64,000 nucleotides of DNA from a virus, in the IMG/VR virus record IMGVR_UViG_3300017971_000201, positions 1-64,000 of that record; one strand, 5' to 3'. The translations under genes were made by a program, and so were the position numbers. The notes below the pieces were generated by a model that saw nothing but the letters and a program-made list of their open reading frames with translations, did not search any database and had not been told where the DNA came from. Shown one piece after another: positions 15,838-22,092 of the stretch (its first letter is position 1; every line of letters begins with the position of its first letter).

Positions 15838-16616
15838 TGGGCCGTGTCCTATACGACTCGAGCGACCAGCATCTTTGGCCGGCCGAGGTGTCGGACGCGC
15901 TCAATGAGCCGCTCACCCTGACGTGCGAGCGGTGCGGAGACCACTGGGTACTCGAGCGCTACATCGACGAGAGCGGCTTCATGCGCGTCCGTCATCTGGC
16001 GGTTCCCGGGAAGACGTGCCACCCGACGATCGAGATCGAGCCTGTCGTCTTCCTCGACGTGGACGGTGTCTACGCCGACTTCGTGAGCGCCGGACTGCGC
16101 GCACACGGGTCAGCGCTGACCCCCAACGACATCACGCGCTACGACATGGCCGGGATCATGGGGATCAGTGGGACGGAGTTCTGGGAGCCGCTCGATGCAG
16201 CCGGCCCGGAGTTCTGGCGAGACCTCGAGCTGTTCCCGTGGTCGGTGCGGCTCTACGCCGAGCTGAAAGCGCTCCCAGCTGACGTCGTCTTCCTCACGCA
16301 GCCAAGCTGGAGTTGGACGACGCTCGCCGGGAAGAAGATGTTCTTCGACAAGCACTTCGGCCGGAGCTTCATGAACTTCATCCCGACCGGCCGGAAGGAG
16401 CTGCTCGCACATCACCCGCGTTCGGTACTGATCGACGACTCGCCGGAGAACGTCGAGAAGTTCGAGGCGGCCGGCGGCAAGGCGATCCTGTTCCCTCAGC
16501 CGTGGAACGGGACGACGGTACCGGAGGACGAGGACATCGTAGGCTTCATCGTCGATCAAGCGAGGCGGGCGCTCGGACCGTGCGGGCGGCGAGGGTTGCG
16601 CTCACCGATGCCGTGA
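15837..16616 (+). CDS. HAD-superfamily 5'(3')-deoxyribonucleotidase-like protein with N-terminal zinc ribbon
   Basis: 259 residues. The N-terminus carries TCERCGDHW and a later cysteine-histidine pair, a likely zinc ribbon. HAD motif I is VVFLDVDGVYADF (nucleophile Asp); motif III/IV is SVLIDDSPENVEKF. The pattern and size match 5'(3')-deoxyribonucleotidases, which dephosphorylate dNMPs and are common in phages. ATG overlaps the stop of the GroES-like gene (TGATGG), so translation is coupled. Confidence 0.8.
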   Translation: MGRVLYDSSDQHLWPAEVSDALNEPLTLTCERCGDHWVLERYIDESGFMRVRHLAVPGKTCHPTIEIEPVVFLDVDGVYADFVSAGLRAHGSALTPNDITRYDMAGIMGISGTEFWEPLDAAGPEFWRDLELFPWSVRLYAELKALPADVVFLTQPSWSWTTLAGKKMFFDKHFGRSFMNFIPTGRKELLAHHPRSVLIDDSPENVEKFEAAGGKAILFPQPWNGTTVPEDEDIVGFIVDQARRALGPCGRRGLRSPMP

Positions 16617-16721
16617 CGGAGATGGGCAGGATCGCGGAACCTGGAATCGGTTGACACCGAGTCCTGGTGGCCACGTCCTGGTCACTGGATCAAAGCACCT
16701 TGAACCACGAGGAGGGGTCAC

Positions 16722-18395
16722 GTGGCGAACAAGGCCATCTTCCAGGGCGCGACCGCAGGTCGCTCCGTTCCCGCAACCGACACCGTGAACAATGCCGGAG
16801 GCCGGGCATACGAGTTCGGCCCGAAGCACGCGCTCGCACAGCTGGCGTGCACCGGCACCTTCAACGAGACCTTCTACGGCACTGCCGTCGACCAGCTCGA
16901 GGGCATCCGCAAGGCGGCCGACCAGGTCGAGCCCACCTTCCTCGCCAAGTGCGCGGTCTACGCGCGCCAGAAGGGCGGGATGAAGGACATGCCGGCGGCA
17001 CTCATCGTCATGCTGTCGAAGGCCGACCCGGCCCTGTGCTCGCTCGTCTTTCCCCTGGTCATCGACAACGGGAAGATGGTCCGCAACCTGGTCCAGATGG
17101 TCCGCTCCGGCGCGCTCGGCCGGAAGTCGATGGGGTCTGGCCTCAAGCGGCTCGTCAACAAGTGGATCCAGCAGCGGTCGGCGCGCGCGCTCTTCCGCGC
17201 GACTGTGGGGAAGAGCCCCAGCCTGGCCGATGTGATCCAGCTCACTCACCCGAAGGCGAAGGACGAGGAGCAGAAGGCCCTCATCGGCTACATCCTCGGC
17301 CGAGAGCACGACGCGTCCAAGCTGCCTGGCATCGTCCAGCACTACGAGGCGTTCAAGCGCGGCGAGTCGGACGAGGTCCCCGACGTGGACTTCCGGCAGC
17401 TCACCTCGCTGCCGCTCAAGCCGCATCACTGGGCGCAGATCGTCCGCAACGGCGGATACCAGTTCACCATCAAGAACCTCAACACGGCGGCGCGCCACGG
17501 CGTGTTCGACGCGCCTGGGCTGTCCGAGCTGATCGCGGCCCGGATCGCCAACCGTGAGGAGCTGGAGAAGGCCAGGATCTTCCCCTACCAGCTGCTCGTG
17601 GCCTATCTGAACGCGGGCAGGCACCCGGACCCGACCTACCAGCGGTACATGGCCTACTTCCGTCGCCACAATGAGACGGCACGCTCTGAGATCGACCTGC
17701 CCGACTCGGTCAGGGACTCTCTCCAGGACGCGATGGAGGCGGCGACCGAGAACGTCCCCAGCTTCGGCGTGCCCACGGCGGTGATCGTGGACGTCAGCGG
17801 CTCGATGCAGTCCCCGGTCACGGGCGAGCGGAAGGGCTCGACGACCAAGGTCCGATGCGTGGACGTGGCCGGCCTCATGGCAGCCACCGTGCTTCGCCGG
17901 AACAAGGGTTCGATCGTGATCCCCGTGGACGCCGACGTCCACAGCACGCGGATCGTCAACCCGCGCGACACGGTCGTGACGAACGCCATCAAGCTGTCCC
18001 AGATGGGTGGCGGCGGGACCAACCTCTCGCTGGCCCTTTCCCACCTGAACAAGCTGAAGAGGTCGCACGAGTTCAAGCTCGTGATCATCGTCAGCGACAA
18101 CGAGTCGTGGGTCGACTCTCGCGGGTGCGCGGGCTACTACGGCCGTGGAACCCGGCTCATGGATGAGTTCCGCCAGCTCCAGCAGAAGGCCGGCGGCGCG
18201 CGGATGGTCTGCATCGACATCACGCCGAACAGGAGCACCCAGGCGCCGAGCGCGCCGGACGAGATCATGAACATCGGTGGGTTCTCGGACTCGATCTGGA
18301 GTACCATCAACCGCTTCGCGGCCGGCGACACGCACGACGTGGACGCCTGGGTCGCAGAGATTGAGGCGATCAGCCTCGAGCAGCCGGAGGTGTAA
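16722..18395 (+). CDS. rsr: Ro60/TROVE-domain RNA-binding protein with vWA domain
   Basis: 557 residues, the length of bacterial Ro (Rsr) proteins. Residues ~15-350 form the helical-repeat TROVE ring (NETFYGTAVDQLEGI, FLAKCAVYARQKGGMKDMP, RNGGYQFTIKNLNTAARHG); the C-terminal ~200 residues are a vWA domain with a MIDAS (VDVSGSMQSP). Ro proteins bind misfolded RNAs and Y RNAs and act in RNA quality control. The GTG start has GAGGAGGGG upstream, and a TTGACA element lies 70 bases upstream. The adjacent tRNA array is a natural source of substrates. No RtcB or PNPase gene is nearby. Confidence 0.9.
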   Translation: MANKAIFQGATAGRSVPATDTVNNAGGRAYEFGPKHALAQLACTGTFNETFYGTAVDQLEGIRKAADQVEPTFLAKCAVYARQKGGMKDMPAALIVMLSKADPALCSLVFPLVIDNGKMVRNLVQMVRSGALGRKSMGSGLKRLVNKWIQQRSARALFRATVGKSPSLADVIQLTHPKAKDEEQKALIGYILGREHDASKLPGIVQHYEAFKRGESDEVPDVDFRQLTSLPLKPHHWAQIVRNGGYQFTIKNLNTAARHGVFDAPGLSELIAARIANREELEKARIFPYQLLVAYLNAGRHPDPTYQRYMAYFRRHNETARSEIDLPDSVRDSLQDAMEAATENVPSFGVPTAVIVDVSGSMQSPVTGERKGSTTKVRCVDVAGLMAATVLRRNKGSIVIPVDADVHSTRIVNPRDTVVTNAIKLSQMGGGGTNLSLALSHLNKLKRSHEFKLVIIVSDNESWVDSRGCAGYYGRGTRLMDEFRQLQQKAGGARMVCIDITPNRSTQAPSAPDEIMNIGGFSDSIWSTINRFAAGDTHDVDAWVAEIEAISLEQPEV

Positions 18396-18396
18396 C

Positions 18397-18651
18397 GTGG
18401 GCGATCCGTTCTACTCGGTCCACTGCGTCGCCAAGATCGATGACGAGTTCGTCACCTACCGAGAGGTCTACCTCCTCGGACCGCAGTTCTGCGGAGGCGA
18501 GAAGCACGTGATCGCCAGGGTCTACCCGGAGGCCGAGCAGAATGCGCTGGCTGACGACAGTCGGCTGATGGGACTGCCGGAGGAGGTGAGGGAATTCCTC
18601 CGGTGGGCCGAGCGGAACGTCGTCTGTCCAGTCGTACGGCGGTCGGACTAG
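18397..18651 (+). CDS. Hypothetical protein, 84 aa
   Basis: Starts with GTG one base after the Ro60 stop. It begins VGDPFYSVHCVAKIDDEF and looks like a small mixed alpha/beta domain with three cysteines. No family recognised; the tight spacing suggests co-expression with Ro60. Confidence 0.6.
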   Translation: MGDPFYSVHCVAKIDDEFVTYREVYLLGPQFCGGEKHVIARVYPEAEQNALADDSRLMGLPEEVREFLRWAERNVVCPVVRRSD

Positions 18652-18655
18652 GAAC

Positions 18656-18841
18656 GTGGAGCCGACGCCGGACAGCCGCGAGTGGCGCGAGTACTGGCGC
18701 GAACGGGAGAAGAACCCCGAACAGCGCCGGGAGACGCGGCGCGAGAAGCGCGCGGCCCGGCGTCGGTTCCACAAGCGCTCGAGAAGTGCCGCAAGACGAT
18801 CTCTTCGAGAAACGTCTGGACAAACGGAAGACTCGATCTAG
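18656..18841 (+). CDS. Small basic protein, 61 aa
   Basis: GTG start four bases after the preceding stop. Very basic (REWREYWREREKN, RREKRAARRRF), probably a nucleic-acid-binding peptide. Composition alone supports it as coding; moderate confidence. Confidence 0.45.
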   Translation: MEPTPDSREWREYWREREKNPEQRRETRREKRAARRRFHKRSRSAARRSLRETSGQTEDSI

Positions 18842-18882
18842 GATCAGCAGCGTGATCTGCATCCGCAGCACGAACGAGAACG

Positions 18883-19083
18883 ATGAAGCGCCGCGAGCCC
18901 AAGACCGTGTGTCTGGCCCGCGTGAACGACGCGGGCGACATCCAGTGCGTCACCTCACCGATGACGCGCTCGGATGCGGAGGCTCTCCAGGAGCAGACGC
19001 GCTTCTCCACCCGGATAATCCCGAGAATACAAGCGGCGCGTAGGCGCGCCGGCCGAGATCTTCGGTCCCGCCTGCGCGCCTGA
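18883..19083 (+). CDS. Hypothetical protein, 66 aa
   Basis: Begins MKRREPKTVCLARVND; codon third positions are strongly GC, as in neighbouring genes. No ribosome site is clear. Last small ORF before the tRNA array. Confidence 0.45.
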   Translation: MKRREPKTVCLARVNDAGDIQCVTSPMTRSDAEALQEQTRFSTRIIPRIQAARRRAGRDLRSRLRA

Positions 19084-19109
19084 AGCCCGCCGGGAGCGAG
19101 CTTCACCCC

Positions 19110-19177
19110 GCCCCAGTCTGCGAGGCAGATCGCGATCTTGTACGTCGCGAGGCTCGGTGCGACTCCGAGCTGGGGCT
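19110..19177 (+). tRNA. tRNA-Thr(TGT)
   Basis: Acceptor GCCCCAG/CTGGGGC, anticodon arm GCGAT-CTTGTAC-GTCGC, T arm CTCGG/CCGAG with TGCGACT. The D arm is very short (TCTGC/GCAGA), so the gene is only 68 bases. First gene of the array. Confidence 0.8.
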
Positions 19178-19307
19178 TTTCTCAGAAACGATGACAGGTC
19201 TCCGGGCCTCAGTCGTAAGAGGGTCAGTCAAGACGAGGGCGCACCAACCGGCCTTGCTAGCCGGACCTGGGCGTCAACGCACAGCTGTTTGACAACTCGC
19301 TGTCTTT

Positions 19308-19379
19308 GGGATCTTAGCTTAGGAAGTAGAGCGCCCGGCTGAAAACCGGAAGGCCCGAGTGCAACTCTCGGAGATCCCA
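19308..19379 (+). tRNA. tRNA-Phe(GAA)
   Basis: Acceptor GGGATCT/AGATCCC; anticodon loop CTGAAAA on a CCGG stem; T loop TGCAACT. A TTTGACAACTCG element lies just upstream, shared with the tmRNA leader. Confidence 0.9.
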
Positions 19380-19382
19380 TCT

Positions 19383-19457
19383 GGTCGCGTGGTGTAGCCA
19401 AGTCAACATGCCAGCCCGTCAAGCTGGAGATCGCGGGTGCGAATCCCGTCGCGACCG
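19383..19457 (+). tRNA. tRNA-Asp(GTC)
   Basis: Acceptor GGTCGCG/CGCGACC; anticodon arm CCAGC/GCTGG with loop CCGTCAA (C instead of U at 33); T loop TGCGAAT. Confidence 0.85.
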
Positions 19458-19576
19458 TCATGGGAACCTGGCTGGTACCCAGAGGAGGAGCAGAGCGCTT
19501 CGCAAGAACAGGAGGTGACCTGGTGAGAGGTACGCTCACCGCAGAGGCGAATACCTAGGGTCGGAATCAACACCGA

Positions 19577-19648
19577 TCCTGGGATGCTCGATGGTCGAGT
19601 AGCCGCCTGTTAAGCGGAATGATGTGGGTTCGAGTCCCACCCCAGGAG
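19577..19648 (+). tRNA. tRNA-Asn(GTT)
   Basis: Acceptor TCCTGGG/CCCAGGA; anticodon loop CTGTTAA on a CCGC/GCGG stem; T loop TTCGAGT. Confidence 0.9.
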
Positions 19649-19653
19649 TACAA

Positions 19654-19693
19654 ACTCACCGTCAGGTTCTCGGTGCGAATCCGAGGGGGTGAG
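19654..19693 (+). other. tRNA top-half minihelix (acceptor stem plus T arm only)
   Basis: CTCACC/GGTGAG closes a short linker (GTCAGGTT) and a perfect T arm CTCGG-TGCGAAT-CCGAG. There is no D arm and no anticodon arm. Placed between tRNA-Asn and tRNA-Cys. Could be a deletion relic or a functional acceptor-domain mimic. Confidence 0.55.
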
Positions 19694-19697
19694 CCGC

Positions 19698-19769
19698 GCG
19701 TCGCAGGGAGATCAGTTCATCCGTCGGTCTGCAACACCGAAGAACCCGGTGCGACTCCGGGGCGGCGCT
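19698..19769 (+). tRNA. tRNA-Cys(GCA)
   Basis: Acceptor GCGTCGC/GCGGCGC with one wobble; anticodon arm TCGGT-CTGCAAC-ACCGA; T loop TGCGACT. Confidence 0.85.
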
Positions 19770-19772
19770 TCT

Positions 19773-19845
19773 AGGTCGCGCGCAAGGTACGCGGGCGGGT
19801 CTCCAAAACCTGCCGTCTGCTGGGTGCAAGTCCCAGGCGGCCTGT
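19773..19845 (+). tRNA. tRNA-Trp(CCA)
   Basis: Acceptor AGGTCGC/GCGGCCT; anticodon arm CGGGT-CTCCAAA-ACCTG; T arm CTGGG/CCCAG. Confidence 0.9.
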
Positions 19846-19847
19846 CG

Positions 19848-19910
19848 TCCGAATGCCGTTCGAGTCTACATCTACCAACACGCTGTGACTCGGCAACAAC
19901 AACGTCGGAC
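19848..19910 (+). ncRNA. Repeated structured RNA element, copy 1
   Basis: Closing stem GTCCGA/TCGGAC, then AATGCCG, an inner stem GAGTC/GACTC around TACATCTACC, and GGCAACAACAACG. The same layout with different but still complementary stem bases occurs at 21846 and 28642. Always between tRNA genes. Confidence 0.55.
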
Positions 19911-19915
19911 ACCAT

Positions 19916-19988
19916 TGCCCCCTAGCTCAACTAGTAGAGTGCTTGGCTCTGAACCAAGAGGTTGTCGGTGCGAATCCGACGGGGGCTG
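19916..19988 (+). tRNA. tRNA-Gln(CTG)
   Basis: Acceptor TGCCCCC/GGGGGCT with an open first pair, usual for glutamine tRNAs; anticodon arm CTTGG-CTCTGAA-CCAAG. Confidence 0.88.
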
Positions 19989-19992
19989 TCAT

Positions 19993-20068
19993 CGCGTGGT
20001 AGAGCAGTCAGGTTGTGCTCGCTGGGCTCATAACCCGGAGGTCGTAGGTTCGAATCCTACCCACGCTA
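19993..20068 (+). tRNA. tRNA-fMet(CAT), initiator
   Basis: The first pair is a C-T mismatch (CGCGTGG/CCACGCT) and three G-C pairs close the anticodon loop (CTGGG-CTCATAA-CCCGG), both initiator hallmarks. Confidence 0.85.
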
Positions 20069-20072
20069 ACAA

Positions 20073-20146
20073 TGCGCGGTAGTCTAGTCAGGTACGACAC
20101 TGGGCTCATAACCCAGAGATTGCAGGTTCGAATCCTGTCCGCGCGA
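20073..20146 (+). tRNA. tRNA-Met(CAT), initiator-like
   Basis: Anticodon arm CTGGG-CTCATAA-CCCAG also has three G-C pairs; first acceptor pair T-G (TGCGCGG/CCGCGCG). Could be a second initiator or an elongator. Confidence 0.8.
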
Positions 20147-20151
20147 TCTGT

Positions 20152-20223
20152 TGCCCCCTAGCTCAAGAGTAGAGCGTCCGGCTTTGAACCGGAAGGTTGA
20201 GGGTGCGACTCCCTCGGGGGCTG
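20152..20223 (+). tRNA. tRNA-Gln(TTG)
   Basis: Acceptor TGCCCCC/GGGGGCT as in the CTG isoacceptor; anticodon arm TCCGG-CTTTGAA-CCGGA; T arm GAGGG/CCCTC. Confidence 0.9.
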
Positions 20224-20227
20224 TCGG

Positions 20228-20253
20228 AACGCACGACCGGACGTTCCCTTTTC
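20228..20253 (+). terminator. Possible terminator-like hairpin inside the array
   Basis: GAACG/CGTTC hairpin followed by CCTTTTCCCC, between tRNA-Gln and tRNA-Ala. A weak U-tract; may instead be a processing hairpin. Confidence 0.35.
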
Positions 20254-20275
20254 CCCTTTCGTCCCGTCGTGCTCT

Positions 20276-20346
20276 GGGGCATTGGTGAAACAGGATCACG
20301 CGGGCTTTGCAAGCCTGAATTGAGAGTGCGACTCTCTCATGCTCCA
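20276..20346 (+). tRNA. tRNA-Ala(TGC)
   Basis: Acceptor GGGGCAT/ATGCTCC; anticodon arm CGGGC-TTTGCAA-GCCTG; T arm GAGAG/CTCTC. Confidence 0.88.
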
Positions 20347-20349
20347 TGC

Positions 20350-20420
20350 GGGCCATTCGTACAACAGCAGGACATCTCTCTTACAAGGAGAAGACGGGGG
20401 TGCGACTCCCTCATGGCCCA
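20350..20420 (+). tRNA. tRNA-Val(TAC)
   Basis: Acceptor GGGCCAT/ATGGCCC; anticodon arm TCTCT-CTTACAA-GGAGA. Confidence 0.88.
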
Positions 20421-20429
20421 AAGGAACAC

Positions 20430-20501
20430 GCGGCCTTAGTTCCAGCAGCAGAACACCGGCTTGCCATGCCGGAGGCACGGGTGCAAATCCCGTAGGCCGC
20501 T
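20430..20501 (+). tRNA. tRNA-Gly(GCC)
   Basis: Acceptor GCGGCCT/AGGCCGC; anticodon arm CCGGC-TTGCCAT-GCCGG; T loop TGCAAAT. Confidence 0.9.
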
Positions 20502-20505
20502 TCAA

Positions 20506-20586
20506 CCGTCTGGGGTCCACCTAGTGGTGGTGCCGCGCTGTAAACGCGGTCCTTCGGGCAACGTGGTGCGAATCCACGCAGGCGGA
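20506..20586 (+). tRNA. tRNA-Tyr(GTA)
   Basis: Acceptor CCGTCTG/CAGGCGG; anticodon arm CCGCG-CTGTAAA-CGCGG; long variable arm with CCTTCGGG, as in bacterial tyrosine tRNAs. Confidence 0.85.
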
Positions 20587-20651
20587 TCGGATCGCAAGCA
20601 GCACGGCAAGGTCCGGCTGGCCCGGTGAGCCCCACTGGGTATCCGGCGCAC

Positions 20652-20722
20652 GCGGCCTTGGCGTAGTAGTAACGCGTCAGCTTCCCAAGCTGACCGCACG
20701 GGTGCAACTCCCGTAGGCCGCT
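20652..20722 (+). tRNA. tRNA-Gly(CCC)
   Basis: Acceptor GCGGCCT/AGGCCGC, identical to the GCC isoacceptor; anticodon arm TCAGC-TTCCCAA-GCTGA. Confidence 0.9.
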
Positions 20723-20726
20723 TCAA

Positions 20727-20798
20727 GCTCGGTTGGTGAAAGAGAATCACGCGAGGTTGTGGACCTCGAGTTCTACGGTGCGATTCCGAGACCGGGTA
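20727..20798 (+). tRNA. tRNA-His(GTG)
   Basis: Acceptor GCTCGGT/ACCGGGT with two wobbles; anticodon arm CGAGG-TTGTGGA-CCTCG; T stem has one mismatch. Followed by ACC rather than CCA. Confidence 0.8.
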
Positions 20799-20802
20799 CC
20801 AA

Positions 20803-20874
20803 GCCCCCATGGCCTAACAGACAAGGCGCGTGGCTACGGACCATGAGATCCGGGTGCAACTCCTGGTGGGGGTA
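20803..20874 (+). tRNA. tRNA-Arg(ACG)
   Basis: Acceptor GCCCCCA/TGGGGGT; anticodon arm CGTGG-CTACGGA-CCATG. Confidence 0.88.
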
Positions 20875-20878
20875 TCGA

Positions 20879-20950
20879 CGGGCACGAGTCTCCAGATGAG
20901 CTGTCGCGCCTTATATGCGTAACGGCCGGGTGCAACTCCCGGGTGCCCTA
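20879..20950 (+). tRNA. tRNA-Ile(TAT)
   Basis: Acceptor CGGGCAC/GTGCCCT with an open first pair; anticodon arm CGCGC-CTTATAT-GCGTA with one mismatch; T arm CCGGG/CCCGG. Confidence 0.75.
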
Positions 20951-20953
20951 CCA

Positions 20954-20991
20954 GCTCCGCTAGCCCAACAGCAGAGGCGCCGGTAGACAAA
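20954..20991 (+). tRNA. 5' half of a split tRNA
   Basis: Acceptor strand GCTCCGC, TA, D arm GCCC...AGGC and the anticodon 5' strand CCGGT, then the tRNA stops. Its acceptor partner GCGGAGC is 690 bases downstream at 21681-21687, beyond an HNH gene and tRNA-Leu(CAA). The anticodon cannot be assigned. Confidence 0.6.
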
Positions 20992-21018
20992 GCAGTAACG
21001 ACGCTGTAAAACAGAGGT

Positions 21019-21585
21019 ATGCGCAAAGAAATCTACCGTAGTCCCCCGCAGCAGATGCATGGTTATGTGGCCTACATCGTTCGCTACGACGACGGATTCA
21101 AGACCACGTTGTTCGAGCACCGGCTTGTGATGGAGCAACATCTAGGGAGGGCGCTACGGTCCGACGAAGTCGTTCATCACATAGATGGCGACAAGACAAA
21201 CAACGCGGCCGAGAACCTGGAACTTACTACTCCGTCGAAGCACGCGTCGAAGCACGCACGTCCGGCGCCGATAGTCGACCTGACCTGTCTGGTATGTGAG
21301 CGCTCGTTTGTCCGGCTAGCTCGGAAGGAACAGGAAAGGATCAGGCGTAGGAAGCGCGGCCCGTACTGCGGCAAGAAGTGCGCGGGGGTAGGTAGTCGCA
21401 AGCATCGTGGCAGGAAACGGGACAGCAAAGGCCGTATTCGATGTAGCGACTGCAAGCTCTTCCTACCAGAAGCAGAGTTTTGCAGGGAGCGCGGCAGGCC
21501 GGGTGGTCTGAGTTACAGGTGCAGATCCTGTAAGGCGGCCCAATTTCAATACAGGAAGAACAAGCAAGCCTCGGTGGCGGAATAG
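21019..21585 (+). CDS. HNH homing endonuclease inserted in a tRNA gene
   Basis: 188 residues from an ATG at 21019 with AGAGG upstream. HNH core: LFEHRLVMEQHLGRALRSD then VVHHIDGDKTNN and NLELTT. The C-terminal half has two CxxC pairs (LTCLVCERSF, IRCSDCKLF) and a final YRCRSCK, likely zinc fingers for DNA binding. It lies between the two halves of a tRNA, and its last six codons (including the stop) are the 5' end of tRNA-Leu(CAA). GC content is lower than in neighbouring phage genes, consistent with mobility. Confidence 0.8.
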   Translation: MRKEIYRSPPQQMHGYVAYIVRYDDGFKTTLFEHRLVMEQHLGRALRSDEVVHHIDGDKTNNAAENLELTTPSKHASKHARPAPIVDLTCLVCERSFVRLARKEQERIRRRKRGPYCGKKCAGVGSRKHRGRKRDSKGRIRCSDCKLFLPEAEFCRERGRPGGLSYRCRSCKAAQFQYRKNKQASVAE

Positions 21586-21650
21586 CAGACGCGCTGGTCT
21601 CAAGAACCAGTGTCCGAAAGGACGTGTGGGTGCGAATCCCACCCGAGGCA
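21568..21650 (+). tRNA. tRNA-Leu(CAA)
   Basis: Acceptor GCCTCGG/CCGAGGC; anticodon arm CTGGT-CTCAAGA-ACCAG; long variable arm GTCC/GGAC. Its 5' end overlaps the last 18 bases of the HNH gene. Confidence 0.9.
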
Positions 21651-21688
21651 AACACAGGAGGTTCCCAGTGCAAATCTGGGGCGGAGCA
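21651..21688 (+). tRNA. 3' half of a split tRNA
   Basis: ACAGG (anticodon 3' strand), variable AGGTT, T arm CCCAG-TGCAAAT-CTGGG and acceptor strand GCGGAGC, which pairs perfectly with the 5' half at 20954. Confidence 0.6.
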
Positions 21689-21690
21689 AC

Positions 21691-21764
21691 GGTCCCGTAG
21701 CCCAATCAGCAGAGGTCCCGGCCTAAACCCAGGAACGGTCTCGGTGCAAATCCGAGGCGGAGCA
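21691..21764 (+). pseudogene. Chimeric tRNA-like gene
   Basis: A tRNA-shaped sequence whose 5' strand GGTCCCG does not pair with its 3' strand GCGGAGC; the 3' strand instead matches the split tRNA. Anticodon loop CCTAAAC lacks U33. Probably the product of recombination between array members. Confidence 0.5.
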
Positions 21765-21770
21765 TCACAC

Positions 21771-21843
21771 GATCCTGTAGCCCAACAGCAGAGGCGCCGC
21801 ACTCAGGATGCGGAGGTTGTCGGTGCAAATCCGACCAGGATCA
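21771..21843 (+). tRNA. tRNA with CAG anticodon on a class I body (nominal Leu)
   Basis: Acceptor GATCCTG/CAGGATC and anticodon arm CCGCA-CTCAGGA-TGCGG are perfect. The variable region is only five bases (AGGTT), unlike the long arm of true leucine tRNAs such as those at 21568 and 21915. Charging identity is therefore uncertain. Confidence 0.75.
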
Positions 21844-21845
21844 TC

Positions 21846-21909
21846 GCTCGAATGCCGTCGTGGACTACATCCTGAACACATGACGTCTGCGGCAACACCA
21901 ACGTCGAGC
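21846..21909 (+). ncRNA. Repeated structured RNA element, copy 2
   Basis: Closing stem GCTCGA/TCGAGC, then AATGCCG, GGACTACATCCTGA, and CGGCAACACCAACG. Compared with copy 1 the closing pairs change on both strands, which is covariation. Confidence 0.55.
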
Positions 21910-21914
21910 ACCAC

Positions 21915-21997
21915 GCTGCCGTGGCGGAACAGCAGACGCGCCTGGTTGAGGGCCAGGTTCCCGAAAGGGAGTGGAGGTGCAACTCCTCTCGGCAGCA
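21915..21997 (+). tRNA. tRNA-Leu(GAG)
   Basis: Acceptor GCTGCCG/CGGCAGC; anticodon arm CCTGG-TTGAGGG-CCAGG; long variable arm TCCC/GGGA. Confidence 0.9.
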
Positions 21998-22001
21998 TCT
22001 T

Positions 22002-22074
22002 GGGGTCGTGGCCAAGCAGTAAGGCGCCGCTCTGATAAGGCGGAGACTCGTGAGTGCAAATCTCACCGGCCCCA
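22002..22074 (+). tRNA. tRNA-Ile(GAT)
   Basis: Acceptor GGGGTCG/CGGCCCC; anticodon arm CCGCT-CTGATAA-GGCGG; T loop TGCAAAT. Confidence 0.88.
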
Positions 22075-22092
22075 TGCGACGATGAAGATCGA

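Noticed and set aside
16650-16655. TTGACA as a full promoter for the Ro60 gene
   Set aside because: No acceptable -10 hexamer lies 16-18 bases downstream; noted only as a possible -35.
19248-19264. CCGGC-CTTGCTA-GCCGG hairpin that looks like a tRNA-Ala(TGC) anticodon arm
   Set aside because: No D arm, T arm or acceptor stem could be built around it, and a complete tRNA-Ala(TGC) exists at 20276.
20954-21688. Group I intron as the explanation for the split tRNA
   Set aside because: The interval contains an HNH gene and an intact tRNA-Leu and leaves no room for a recognisable catalytic core; a simple insertion or split gene fits better.
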